Part shown: piece after piece, positions 22,777 to 31,830 of the stretch
Layout: each line of letters starts with the position of its first letter
How positions within the stretch are numbered: the first letter of the stretch is position 1
Assembly: GCA_947476295.1 (NCBI GenBank)
Contig: CANJQC010000051.1
Span: forward strand, 1-34,969
Length of the DNA: 34,969 nucleotides
Source of the DNA: Planctomycetaceae bacterium
GTDB taxonomy: Bacteria; Planctomycetota; Planctomycetia; Planctomycetales; Planctomycetaceae
Reading direction: 5' to 3'
Notes under the pieces: model-generated
Told to the model about the DNA's origin: nothing
Databases searched by the model: none
The model's input: the letters and a program-made list of their open reading frames with translations, nothing else
Made by a program: the position numbers and the translations under genes

Positions 22777-25491
22777 ATGAATCGTCTCTCCAGGTTTCTG
22801 CCAGGATTTCTTGCCGGGATTGCCGCGCTCACTGTGCAGACTCTTTCTTCAATCTGCTTCGCTGATGACAAAGTCAACTTCGAAGACCACGTCAAACCGA
22901 TTCTGCGGGATAAGTGTCTGTCGTGTCATAATACGAACAAGAAGAACTCAGACCTAGACCTGTCGTCGTACTCATCGATGATGCAGGGCGGCGCGTCTGG
23001 TGCGTCCGTTGAAGTGGGCGATTCCGGTGCTAGCTATCTGTACAGTCTGGTGGCGCACCAGAGCGAACCGTTCATGCCTCCAAACGCAGACAAACTTCCG
23101 GATGCGTCGCTGGATACGATCAAGAAGTGGATCGATGGCGGTGCCCCGGAGACTTCGTCCAGCAAGGTAACGCTGCCGAAGAGAAAAATTGCAGCGATGA
23201 CAGTGGGCGTTTCCGCAGGCGCTCGGCCTGAAGGTGCGCCTCCGATGCCGGACGTATTAAATGCTGAACCGGTTGTGCATACTTCCGCGACGACAGCAGT
23301 CTCGGCGATCGCCACAAATCCTTGGTCGAAGCTGGTCGCCGTGGCCGGCCAGAAACAAGTTGTTCTGTATCACACAGAAACTTTGGAACCCTTGGGCGTG
23401 CTGCCGTTTCCTGAAGGCGTTCCGCGAGTCCTGAAGTTTAGCCGCAATGGCGCTTTGTTGCTCGCTGGTGGTGGTCATGGAGCGGCGAAGGGTTTGTGTG
23501 TCGTATGGGATATCAAGTCCGGCGAACGCATTATGACAGTCGGCGACGAATTGGATGAAGTTTTGGCTGCGGATATCAGTGCCGATCAGTCTCTGATCGC
23601 ACTTGGTGGACCAGAGAAAATTGTACGTGTGTTCAACACATCCACTGGTGAACTTGCCTACGAATGCCGGAAGCACACCGACTGGATCTATTCCCTAGAA
23701 TTCAGCCCGGATGGCGTATTGCTCGCAACCTCTGATCGCAGCGGCGGACTGCTTGTGTGGGAAGCGCGCACAGGTCGTGAATACCTCACACTCAACGGCC
23801 ACAGTGCAGCTGTGACGTCAGTCTCGTGGCGAATCGATGGAAACGTGCTGGCATCGGCCAGTGAGGACACCACCATTCGGCTCTGGGAAATGGAAAACGG
23901 TGGACAAATCAAATCATGGGGAGCCCATGGTGGCGGCGTCTTCTCAGTTGAATACTGTCGTGATGGGCGCATCGTGTCAACAGGTCGTGATCGCGTCACT
24001 AAATTATGGGACGGTAACGGTGCCGCGTTAAAAGATTTCGAAGCGTTCAGTGATCTTGCACTGCATGCGACGCATTGCGACGAGACTGACCGAGTGATTG
24101 CTGGCGACTGGACGGGCGAAATTCGCGTGTGGAATGCTGCCGACGGAACACGCATCGGGCAATTGACAACCAATCCTCCGACTTTGGAATCCCGTCTGGC
24201 GGAAGCTCAGGCACAAGTTGCTCCGGCGGTGGAAAAACTGGCCTCTGCAACAGCAGAGCGAGACGCTGCAGTCGCGGCACAGACAGCTCAAACGCAGAAG
24301 ATTGATGCCGCGAATATTTCCTATGGCAGCGCTCAGGCAAAATACACTGATCAGCAGGCAGTCGTCACGGCTGAAGAGCAAAAGCTGGTTGCCGAACAGA
24401 CAAAAGATCAAACACTCACGGTCAGCATTGCCGCATTGCAGAAAGCCGTGCCGGATTTGAAGACCGCTGCTGAGAAGTCGGCTGCTGCCTCTGAGATGAC
24501 GCCGAGCGATGAAGAGTTGAAGAAGGTCGTTGAGCAGCTCAAAGCACAAGCCGCAGCCCGCGAAACAGAACTCAAGACGTCCGAAACAGAATTGGCAGCA
24601 ACCAAAGCAAACGTCATCAACGTCACCAACAATGTCGCCGCTCAAAAACTGCAGCTCACGACCGACGAACAAGTCATGGTCGCAGCTAAGACCGTAGTCG
24701 ATACAGAAACAGCAGCCTTGCCACCTTTTCAGGAGGTATCCACAGCGAAAGAACAGGCTCTTGCTGCAGTGCAGCAGGAAGTCAGCCGGACCAACACTCT
24801 TGTGACTCGCTGGCAGCATTACATTGGACTGCGGGATGAATTGGCGGCGCTAATCGCAGCCAAAGCGAAGCGCGACGAAGTGCAGTTGGCATCGCTTGAA
24901 GCAGCGGCAGCATTGCAGGAAAAGCAACAGCAAATTGCTGCGACACAACAGGCCATGCTGGATGCTCAGGCTGCTGTGACTGCAAACGATCAGAAGATGA
25001 GAGACTTGACGGCTTCTGTGGCAGTGATTGAGGCTCAAATGGTCGCTCAAGTGGATGTGATGACAAAGACACAGACCGCAGTCCCGACGCTCAAGGCAGC
25101 TCTTGTACAGGCCACAGCCGCTCTGGCTGCGTTGCCGGAAAATGCTGAGATCAAATCCGCGACGGAGAGTCTTGCTGCTGTCACCGATCGCCAAGAAAAA
25201 TCGATCGTCACAATGACCGAACAAATTGCGGTGATGAATAAGTCCATGGCGGACGCTAAAACAGAAATAGAAGCCGCCGTAAAGACAATCGCCACCGCAA
25301 CAGAAACTATGCAGACGGCGGAAAAATCTATGCAGATTCTAACGGCAGAAGTCCCGGCGATTGAGGCAGTCGTAACTACGGCGACGGCCGACCTCACTAC
25401 CGCCGAGCAAGCTGTTGGAGCTGCGGCCACCGTCGTCGAAAATCGCCGTCAGCAATTGCGACCTCAACTGCAGGTTACGTCGGCGAATTAG
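22777..25491 (+). CDS. Planctomycete cytochrome c fused to WD40 repeats and a long coiled coil
   Basis: A 904-residue secreted protein. Residues 1-29 form a signal peptide. A planctomycete-type cytochrome c domain covers about 33-125 with haem site C47-LS-C50-H51 and a distal Met candidate in SEPFMPPNADKLPD. WD40 blades occupy about 165-465; the clearest are LEFSPDGVLLATSDRSGG...LLVWEARTGRE and SWRIDGNVLASASEDTTIRLWEM. From about 475 to the end the sequence is Ala/Glu/Gln/Thr-rich heptad-like coiled coil (AERDAAVAAQTAQTQK; AAALQEKQQQIAATQQAM), over 400 residues, with no recognisable enzyme domain. Such proteins are usually encoded with DUF1501 and DUF1549/DUF1553 partners, as here. It may be an envelope scaffold tethering a haem domain. 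It converges with polX, leaving only 10 bp between the stops. Confidence 0.88.
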   Translation: MNRLSRFLPGFLAGIAALTVQTLSSICFADDKVNFEDHVKPILRDKCLSCHNTNKKNSDLDLSSYSSMMQGGASGASVEVGDSGASYLYSLVAHQSEPFMPPNADKLPDASLDTIKKWIDGGAPETSSSKVTLPKRKIAAMTVGVSAGARPEGAPPMPDVLNAEPVVHTSATTAVSAIATNPWSKLVAVAGQKQVVLYHTETLEPLGVLPFPEGVPRVLKFSRNGALLLAGGGHGAAKGLCVVWDIKSGERIMTVGDELDEVLAADISADQSLIALGGPEKIVRVFNTSTGELAYECRKHTDWIYSLEFSPDGVLLATSDRSGGLLVWEARTGREYLTLNGHSAAVTSVSWRIDGNVLASASEDTTIRLWEMENGGQIKSWGAHGGGVFSVEYCRDGRIVSTGRDRVTKLWDGNGAALKDFEAFSDLALHATHCDETDRVIAGDWTGEIRVWNAADGTRIGQLTTNPPTLESRLAEAQAQVAPAVEKLASATAERDAAVAAQTAQTQKIDAANISYGSAQAKYTDQQAVVTAEEQKLVAEQTKDQTLTVSIAALQKAVPDLKTAAEKSAAASEMTPSDEELKKVVEQLKAQAAARETELKTSETELAATKANVINVTNNVAAQKLQLTTDEQVMVAAKTVVDTETAALPPFQEVSTAKEQALAAVQQEVSRTNTLVTRWQHYIGLRDELAALIAAKAKRDEVQLASLEAAAALQEKQQQIAATQQAMLDAQAAVTANDQKMRDLTASVAVIEAQMVAQVDVMTKTQTAVPTLKAALVQATAALAALPENAEIKSATESLAAVTDRQEKSIVTMTEQIAVMNKSMADAKTEIEAAVKTIATATETMQTAEKSMQILTAEVPAIEAVVTTATADLTTAEQAVGAAATVVENRRQQLRPQLQVTSAN

Positions 25492-25501
25492 AGGCGGTTG
25501 G

Positions 25502-27211
25502 CTATTTCAGCAACTCCCGAAATTCTTTCAGCGATTTTGTGTTAGCCACATCTTCAGATGTGAGTCCCGCACGGCGGGCTTGATCGACGCCGTATTCAAG
25601 GACTTCAAAGCCGTTGACGCTGTGTGAGTCGGTGCTGATCACTATAGGGATGCCTTGATCTTTTGCGGCCGCAGCGTGAATGTCATCCAGATCCAGGCGA
25701 CTTGGATGCGCGTTGATTTCCATCATCACGCTATTGTCTGCCGCTGCCTTTAGCAGGTCTGTGAAATTCACGTCAGCTCCTTCGCGGCGTCCAATCATTC
25801 GACCGGTACAATGACCGATGATATCCACATGTGGGTTCTTCACGGCCGCCATCAGACGCTTCATGATCTGTTTGCCAGGCTGCTTCAGTCCATAGTGCAG
25901 CACGGCGATCACCCAATCGGCTTCGGCCAGCACATCGTCCGCCAGATCCATTGTCGCGTCTTCAAGAATATCGCATTCAATCCCACACAGAATGTCGATA
26001 CCGGACATTCTGGCTCGAACATTCTGAATGTCTTTCCAGTGTTGCCGCAGCCGCTCGGCATCCAGTCCGTTAGCCATGGAGACTCGTTTGCTGTGATCGG
26101 TGATGGCGATGTACTTCAGCCCGCGTGCCTTTGCTGCCAGAGCCATTTCTTCAATCGTGGCAGCGCCATCGGACGCTGTGGTGTGCATGTGCAGATCGCC
26201 CTGAATATCGACCACCGTGACCAATTTTGGAAGCGTGCCTGCGTCTGCCCATTCAAATTCGCGACGATGTTCTCGTAGTTCCGGCGGAATCCACGGCAAC
26301 CCAACGGCTGCGTACACGTCTTCTTCGGTACGGCCTGCGATCTGTTCTTCTCCGCGAAACACACCGTATTCATTCACCTTCAGATTTAGATCTTTCGCGC
26401 GCTGGCGAACGACGATGTTGTGTTCTTTCGACCCGGTGAAATACAGCAGCGCCGCGCCGAACGATGCTTCGGGAACAACCCGCAGGTCCAGTTCGATTCC
26501 TGTCTTCAGTCGCACGCGCTGCTTAGTGTCTCCGCGTTGAAGCACCGTTTCGACCAGCGGATGCGCGGCCAGTCTGTCCATTGGCGGGCCGGGATCGGAA
26601 CACGTCGCCAAAATATCTAGGTCGCCGCACGTTTCACGACGGCGCCGACAACTTCCGGCAACCGAAACCTGTTCCACCTCGGCCTGTTGTTTCAAATCAT
26701 CGACGATCGCTTCAGCCGCAGCACGCGCCTCTGCGATCGAAACCCGCTCACTCTGTTTCGCCGCCAGATCGATATTCTGCAGGATGGATTCTTCAGTCTT
26801 CCTGCCAAATCCTTTCAGCTTCGCCAATTGTCCTGCTTCACACGCCGCCTTCAGGTCGGCCAATGACCTCAGTCCCAGTTCGTTAAAGAAAACCGAGACT
26901 TTCTTGGGCCCGACGCCCTGAATTCTTAGCATGTCGAGCACGCCGCCGGGAATCTCCTTCCGAAGTGCTTCCAGCGCGACATGTTTTCCGGTCGTCACGA
27001 TCTCATGGATCTGCCTTGCGAGATCTTTGCCAATACCCGTCAGTTCGGTCAGATCTTTTTCGGAACTCACCATGTCGTCCAGTGATTCGGATGTTGAGGA
27101 AATCGTGCGAGCACCATTGCGGTAGGCTCGAATGCGAAACGGGTTCGCACCCTGAATTTCCAGCAGATCTGCGAGCATCTCAAAATGTGATGCAATCACT
27201 TCGTTCTTCAT
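25502..27211 (-). CDS. polX: PolX-type DNA polymerase/3'-5' exonuclease
   Basis: A bacterial family X polymerase for gap-filling repair, with an added PHP domain for 3'-5' exonuclease or AP-endonuclease activity. The start is set at ATG 27211 ([12 protein letters not shown]), which matches the usual N-terminus; a start at 27322 would add 37 residues across a non-conserved region. Helix-hairpin-helix motifs lie at [10 protein letters not shown] (58-67) and IQGVGPKKV (97-105). The polymerase palm has [15 protein letters not shown] with metal-binding D197 and D199, and the third Asp D242 in ELDLRV. The PHP domain begins D339-L-H341-M-H343 and continues with ITDHSKR, GIECDIL, and STDSHS near the end. 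All metal ligands look present. At 569 residues it is the normal length. Confidence 0.93.
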   Translation of the reverse strand: MKNEVIASHFEMLADLLEIQGANPFRIRAYRNGARTISSTSESLDDMVSSEKDLTELTGIGKDLARQIHEIVTTGKHVALEALRKEIPGGVLDMLRIQGVGPKKVSVFFNELGLRSLADLKAACEAGQLAKLKGFGRKTEESILQNIDLAAKQSERVSIAEARAAAEAIVDDLKQQAEVEQVSVAGSCRRRRETCGDLDILATCSDPGPPMDRLAAHPLVETVLQRGDTKQRVRLKTGIELDLRVVPEASFGAALLYFTGSKEHNIVVRQRAKDLNLKVNEYGVFRGEEQIAGRTEEDVYAAVGLPWIPPELREHRREFEWADAGTLPKLVTVVDIQGDLHMHTTASDGAATIEEMALAAKARGLKYIAITDHSKRVSMANGLDAERLRQHWKDIQNVRARMSGIDILCGIECDILEDATMDLADDVLAEADWVIAVLHYGLKQPGKQIMKRLMAAVKNPHVDIIGHCTGRMIGRREGADVNFTDLLKAAADNSVMMEINAHPSRLDLDDIHAAAAKDQGIPIVISTDSHSVNGFEVLEYGVDQARRAGLTSEDVANTKSLKEFRELLK

Positions 27212-27622
27212 GCAATCGTACTTTGTAGGGTGGGGCTGGCCCGCGTAGAACAGTGAAAATTGGGACATCCGAAAAGGAGGATTCTTTTCAGTATATCGCA
27301 TTAGTTTGACTGCTGACCACATTGAACTCGGTCAAAGTCCTCGACGTACAGAAATGGATCAAGGAGAATATCGGCTTCAGCCTTCAGGCCCAAAAGCAAC
27401 GTGCCTTTTCCGCTTGATCCGCCGGAACAAAACCCGGATAAATCAGCCGCCTCAAATACCCCGACTTTTGCGCGGGCCAGTCTCGGCCTGCGTCCATTTG
27501 GTTGCGACATCCTGCACGGCGTTGTGCGTTGGGGCTTTGGATTACGTGGACTGATTTTCGATCGATGTTTGGCTCAGACCGAGCTCAATTGTAGATCATT
27601 GCACCTTAGATCAGGAACCTTT
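27212..27622. other. Divergent intergenic region polX / GH13
   Basis: A 411-bp gap. The plus-strand frame of the GH13 gene remains open up to 27401, but its upstream translation (PFPLDPPEQNPDKSA...) does not look like part of the enzyme, and the ribosome binding site at 27613 favours the later start. I see no other gene or clear structure here. Confidence 0.45.
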
Positions 27623-29104
27623 ATGAGCACTCGTGACTATCCAACACTGTATCAAATCAATACCCGCGTCTGGTTGACGGAGTTGTCCGGGCAACTGGGA
27701 CGACCGGCGACGCTGGATGATATTCCGGACGCCGAACTGGACCGCATTGCGAGCCAGGGTGTTGACTGGGTCTGGTTTTTGAGTGTGTGGCAGACCGGAC
27801 TTGTTGCGCAAAAAGTTTCTCGCAGCAACCCGGAGTGGCGGTGGGAGTTTCAGGAAACGCTGCCTGAGTTAAAAGAAGAAGACATTGCCGGATCCGGGTT
27901 CGCGATCACGGGCTACACAGTGCATCAGAATCTCGGGGGCGACGCCGCACTCGCCCGACTTCGTGAGCGGCTCCGCAAACGCGACCTGAAGCTGATGCTC
28001 GACTTCGTGCCCAATCACACGGGGCTCGATCATCCATGGATCGAAGAGCATCCGGAATACTTTGTCCGGGGCTCGGAACTCGATCTCGCCCATGCTCCTC
28101 AGAACTACACTTGGGTCAAACGAAATGGCGGCGATCTTCTGCTGGCTTACGGCCGTGATCCCTGGTTTTCCGGATGGCCCGACACACTTCAGCTCAACTA
28201 CGCCAACCCCGCTTTGCAGGAAGCGATGATCGGCGAACTGATCAGGATTGCCGGCCAATGCGACGGTGTCCGCTGCGACATGGCGATGCTGGTTCTTCCG
28301 GACGTGTTTGAACGAACATGGGGCCAGCATGCACCGCTCTTTTGGCCCATGGCGACCTCGCGAGTACGTGAAATGGTGCCGGGCTTCCTTTTCATGGCCG
28401 AGGTCTACTGGGATCTGGAATGGACGCTCCAGCAGCAGGGTTTCGATTACACTTACGATAAGCGACTGTACGATCGCCTTCGCGAGGGTCATGCGAGGCC
28501 GGTGCGTGAGTATTTCCACGCGGAGCCCGCTTATCAGAACAAACTCGCTCGTTTCCTTGAGAACCACGACGAACCACGAGCTGCAGCAACGTTCTCTCCG
28601 GACGTTCATCAGGCTGCGGCGGCTATTTCGTTTCTTTGCCCTGGCCTGCGTTTCTTCCACCAAGGGCAGTTCGAAGGCCGCAAAAAACGCATCTCGCCTC
28701 ACCTCGTGCGAGGCCCGATGGAACCGGTCAATGAGAATCTGAGGCGGTTTTACGATCGTCTGCTTGCGGTGCTTCGACAACCGGCCGTGCGCGATGGCCA
28801 ATGGCAGTTGCTGGAATGCACAACAGGCTGGGATGGCAACTGGACGAACGATTGCTTCGTGGTTTTCGCATGGCAGAGCGCGAAGGGAGAATACCTAGTG
28901 GTCGCCGTGAACTACGCCCCGAATCAAAGCCAGTGCCATGTCCGTCTTCCGTTCGAGGATCTCGCCGGCAGCCGATGGCAACTGCAGGATCAACTCAGCC
29001 CGGCCCGCTACGAATGGAACGGCGATGACATGCTGGGCCGGGGGCTGTTTCTGGATCTGGCTCCGTGGCAGGCCAGCGCCTTCCTGATGTGTCGTGTTAC
29101 GTAG
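27623..29104 (+). CDS. GH13 alpha-amylase family glycosidase
   Basis: A 493-residue protein starting at ATG 27623, supported by AGGA about 6 nt upstream. There is no signal peptide, so it is cytoplasmic. All four GH13 conserved regions are present: I, D127-FVPNH; II, GVR217-C-D219-MA, with D219 the predicted nucleophile; III, MAE260-VYW, the acid/base; IV, ENH315-D316-EPR, the transition-state stabiliser. The barrel starts at PTLYQINTRVWL. The C-terminal part (about 420-493) is beta-rich, as in domain C. Substrate cannot be set from sequence; alpha-1,4-glucan or a trehalose-type sugar are options for this short, unsignalled type. It lies 200 bp upstream of an enolase-superfamily gene on the same strand and may be co-expressed with it. 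Confidence 0.88.
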   Translation: MSTRDYPTLYQINTRVWLTELSGQLGRPATLDDIPDAELDRIASQGVDWVWFLSVWQTGLVAQKVSRSNPEWRWEFQETLPELKEEDIAGSGFAITGYTVHQNLGGDAALARLRERLRKRDLKLMLDFVPNHTGLDHPWIEEHPEYFVRGSELDLAHAPQNYTWVKRNGGDLLLAYGRDPWFSGWPDTLQLNYANPALQEAMIGELIRIAGQCDGVRCDMAMLVLPDVFERTWGQHAPLFWPMATSRVREMVPGFLFMAEVYWDLEWTLQQQGFDYTYDKRLYDRLREGHARPVREYFHAEPAYQNKLARFLENHDEPRAAATFSPDVHQAAAAISFLCPGLRFFHQGQFEGRKKRISPHLVRGPMEPVNENLRRFYDRLLAVLRQPAVRDGQWQLLECTTGWDGNWTNDCFVVFAWQSAKGEYLVVAVNYAPNQSQCHVRLPFEDLAGSRWQLQDQLSPARYEWNGDDMLGRGLFLDLAPWQASAFLMCRVT

Positions 29105-29304
29105 TCATGGGTTGGGCTCGATAAGGAGTTGACGCATTTGGTCACCCATTTCTCTTCGGGCGGCCAGATTGCTAATCTGCGGTGCCTGCACTGGTGCGGG
29201 AATCTCAATACGCCACGAATTTATCAAGTATTCGTATTGGTGTGTTTCGCTCCGCTGCACACAAACGACTTTCCGTCATTACGCTATCAGAAAACGCATA
29301 TTTC

Positions 29305-30426
29305 ATGAAGATTACCGAAGTTGTCTGTCAGATCATTCGAGTCAAATCTGTCGAGGCTAAGACAGCCAGCAGTCAGGACTCAGTCATTGTTCGAATCCGC
29401 ACAGATACCGGGCTTGAGGGTGTTGGTGAAGCCGATTCGTCACCGGAAGTCGTCAAAGCCATCGTCGATGCGCCCTTCAGTCACAATATTGCCTGTGGTC
29501 TGCGGTTATTGCTGGTTGGTGAAAACCCGCTGGAAACCGAACGTCTTTGGCAAAAAATGTATCGCCGCACGATGTACTTTGGACGGACGGGTGCTGGCAT
29601 CACGGCAATGGCTGCCGTTGATATGGCTCTTTGGGATCTCAAAGGCAAGTTTTTCCAGCAGCCGATTCACTGCCTGCTTGGTGGAAAACAACATTCATCA
29701 TTCAAGGCGTATGCCTCGATTCTGTTTGGAAGAGATGGCAAAGAAACACACGACATCGGGCAACGCTGGATTGCAGCCGGATATCAGGCCGTAAAATTCG
29801 GCTGGGAACCGATGGGAGAAAGCGAAGCCGTTGATATGGACCTCGTTCGCGGGGCACGCCGTGGATTGGGAGATGATGCAACACTTCTGATCGATGCCGG
29901 CTGCATCTGGGATGCTCGTACAGCTCTGCAGCGAGCGGGAAAGTTCAACGACTTCAACATCGGCTGGCTGGAAGAGCCGCTTCGGGAAGACGATGTGGAC
30001 GGCTATGTATGGCTTCGCGGACGATCGCCGGTACCTATTGCTTCCGGTGAAGGTGAATGCGGACGAGAATCCTTCCGACCGTTCATCGATCGCCAGGCAC
30101 TGGATATTTACCAGGTTGACCTGGCACGCAACGGATTCACCGAAGCCGCATTCATTCGAAGTCGAGTCGAAGAAATCGGGGCACGCCTTTGCAATCACTG
30201 CTACACAAGTCCTTTGACGGTGGCAGCCAGCCTGCATTGGCTGAGCACCTGTCGCGATGCGTTCCTGTTTGAAGACTGTGTCGATGACTCGCCATTGCGT
30301 CACGAGCTGACGCACGAAAAAGTCCAGGCAATCAACGGAACCATCACGGTGCCTGATGGTCCTGGACTTGGCGTGACAATCAACGAGGATTTTGTGAAAG
30401 CGAATCTGATTTCTGAATCACGGTAA
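29305..30426 (+). CDS. Enolase-superfamily enzyme (mandelate racemase/muconate lactonizing type), probable acid-sugar dehydratase
   Basis: The start ATG 29305 (MKITEVVCQIIRV) matches the family N-terminus; the longer 29182 start is not supported. The 373-residue protein has the capping domain (1-130) and barrel. Metal ligands read D197 (LLIDAG), E223 (WLEEP) and E249 (SGEGECG). On the second strand the usual KxK is K164-F-G166, and the opposite acid/base is probably H298 in CNHCYTSP. These are features of acid-sugar dehydratases of the mandelate racemase subgroup, which remove water from aldonates or uronates; the exact substrate is unknown. The 3' end overlaps the convergent MFS gene by 9 bp. 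Its neighbours (a second family member, an MFS carrier, a GH13 enzyme) support a sugar-acid catabolic role. Confidence 0.88.
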   Translation: MKITEVVCQIIRVKSVEAKTASSQDSVIVRIRTDTGLEGVGEADSSPEVVKAIVDAPFSHNIACGLRLLLVGENPLETERLWQKMYRRTMYFGRTGAGITAMAAVDMALWDLKGKFFQQPIHCLLGGKQHSSFKAYASILFGRDGKETHDIGQRWIAAGYQAVKFGWEPMGESEAVDMDLVRGARRGLGDDATLLIDAGCIWDARTALQRAGKFNDFNIGWLEEPLREDDVDGYVWLRGRSPVPIASGEGECGRESFRPFIDRQALDIYQVDLARNGFTEAAFIRSRVEEIGARLCNHCYTSPLTVAASLHWLSTCRDAFLFEDCVDDSPLRHELTHEKVQAINGTITVPDGPGLGVTINEDFVKANLISESR

Positions 30427-31725
30427 GTCCGACTTACTCTTCGCTCCCGCGTCAATCCAAAACCACAGGATCGCCCCAACCACACTGGTGCAGCACGCTA
30501 CGCCAATGGCTGCCGGCCAGCCGTAATGCGTCCCGACCCAAGGAGTACAGATCGGGGCCAGACTTCCTCCCGCATTACCGATGGTATTCAGGAACGCGCC
30601 GGCAAGACCGCCCTTCGCGGGTTCCAGCGCCGGAGCAGTCGTCCAGAAAATTCCTTCGCACATCCCAAGAGCCGCCAGCGCCAGGGAAAACAACAGGATC
30701 ACATCATTCGGAGCTTTCGCTGCCGCTCCGAACCACGCAAACGCGGCACTCAGCAGCATGGCACCAATCGCGATACTGCGACAGGCCAGGCGAACTCCAA
30801 ATCGACGACTGAGCCGATCCGTCAGAATTCCACCCACCGCCATTCCGGCGGCCATCGCAATCATCACAATGAATGTCGCTCGACGACTCTCACCGTCCGG
30901 CAGCTTCAATGCTTTACCGAAGTAGAAATCAATCCAATAAAAGAACAAATACTGGAAGTAGCTGTAGGCCGCATAACTGGATGCCAGCACAACCAGCCCG
31001 CGATTTCGAAACATCGACACAAAGTCGCCTATGGACGCTCGTGTGCCGGACGATGGCACACTGTTTAACGCTACCAGCTTCTTTTCTGCAGCGTTGGTTC
31101 GAGGATGTCCGACCGCATCATCGGTGGCGGTGAAAAACCACACGACCGAGAATGCCATCATCGCGCCGCCGGAAATCATGAAGGCCAACGACCAGTCGAA
31201 CTGATCCATCAGCCAGCCGAATCCCGGAGCCGTCACTGCGATCCCAATCAGAGCACCTGCCGTCACCAGACCATTGGCCGTTGAACGACTTGTCAAAGGC
31301 AGCCACAGTGAAACACTGCGAGCGGCCCCCGGGTGCAATGGAGCGCTGAAGAATCCGGCGATGCCTCGCACAAAAATCATTGGAATGAGTAAGGAAGCGA
31401 TCGGCAGCCCCAGTTCTCCGAGTGCACCGGTCAGCACAACACAGAATCCCATGCCCAGCCCCATCGCGGTCATCGCACGTCTGGGACCGATCCAGTCAAT
31501 GACCCAACCCCCGGGCAGCATGCACAGCGTATAGACCCACAAGAAGGCCGAGTACACCTGCCCCATCTGGACTTCGGTCAGCAACCCCGGCCCAATGAAA
31601 TGCGCCTTGGCCGCCACGGTAATACCGAAACGATTGAAGTGCCCCAGAAACGTAAAGCCCATCAGCATAGCAACGATCAGCCAGCGGACGTTGGTTGGCT
31701 TTTGACCGTTCATTGAGTTGGACAT
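30418..31725 (-). CDS. MFS transporter, anion:cation symporter-like (sugar-acid type)
   Basis: A 435-residue inner-membrane carrier. Start ATG 31725 (MSNSMNGQKPTNVRW) is placed just before TM1; a start at 31782 adds 19 hydrophilic residues, and an ATG at 31713 is also possible. About 12 membrane segments are visible. TM1 contains GHFNRFGITVAAK, as in the hexuronate/galactonate branch. MFS A-type loops occur twice: GWVIDWIGPRRAM between TM2 and TM3, and GGILTDRLSRRFGVR in the second half. The central cytoplasmic loop is DAVGHPRTNAAEKKL. The substrate is likely a sugar acid, judged from the branch and from the two neighbouring enolase-superfamily genes. It is the third gene of a probable operon (DUF1501, enolase-type, MFS), with 105 bp after the enolase-type gene. 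Confidence 0.85.
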   Translation of the reverse strand: MSNSMNGQKPTNVRWLIVAMLMGFTFLGHFNRFGITVAAKAHFIGPGLLTEVQMGQVYSAFLWVYTLCMLPGGWVIDWIGPRRAMTAMGLGMGFCVVLTGALGELGLPIASLLIPMIFVRGIAGFFSAPLHPGAARSVSLWLPLTSRSTANGLVTAGALIGIAVTAPGFGWLMDQFDWSLAFMISGGAMMAFSVVWFFTATDDAVGHPRTNAAEKKLVALNSVPSSGTRASIGDFVSMFRNRGLVVLASSYAAYSYFQYLFFYWIDFYFGKALKLPDGESRRATFIVMIAMAAGMAVGGILTDRLSRRFGVRLACRSIAIGAMLLSAAFAWFGAAAKAPNDVILLFSLALAALGMCEGIFWTTAPALEPAKGGLAGAFLNTIGNAGGSLAPICTPWVGTHYGWPAAIGVACCTSVVGAILWFWIDAGAKSKSDLP

Positions 31726-31830
31726 GAAAGCAATCGCTGTTGAGAGTCTTGGCTTGTCAGTTAGTACGTCCGGTGGGACCATCTTTTGACGCCCTGCCGC
31801 TCGCCTTTGGGGGTGCGGACAAAGCCCGCG

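Noticed and set aside
24028-24819. 263-residue minus-strand ORF within the cytochrome-WD40 gene
   Set aside because: It is antisense to a strongly supported coding region and is Cys/Leu/Phe-rich, as expected from the complement of Ala/Gln/Glu/Lys codons.
27869-28801. 310-residue minus-strand ORF opposite the GH13 gene
   Set aside because: Antisense shadow: the plus strand has all four GH13 motifs, and this frame shows no family features.
29698-30315. 205-residue minus-strand ORF opposite the first enolase-superfamily gene
   Set aside because: Antisense to a gene with intact metal ligands; composition is not protein-like.
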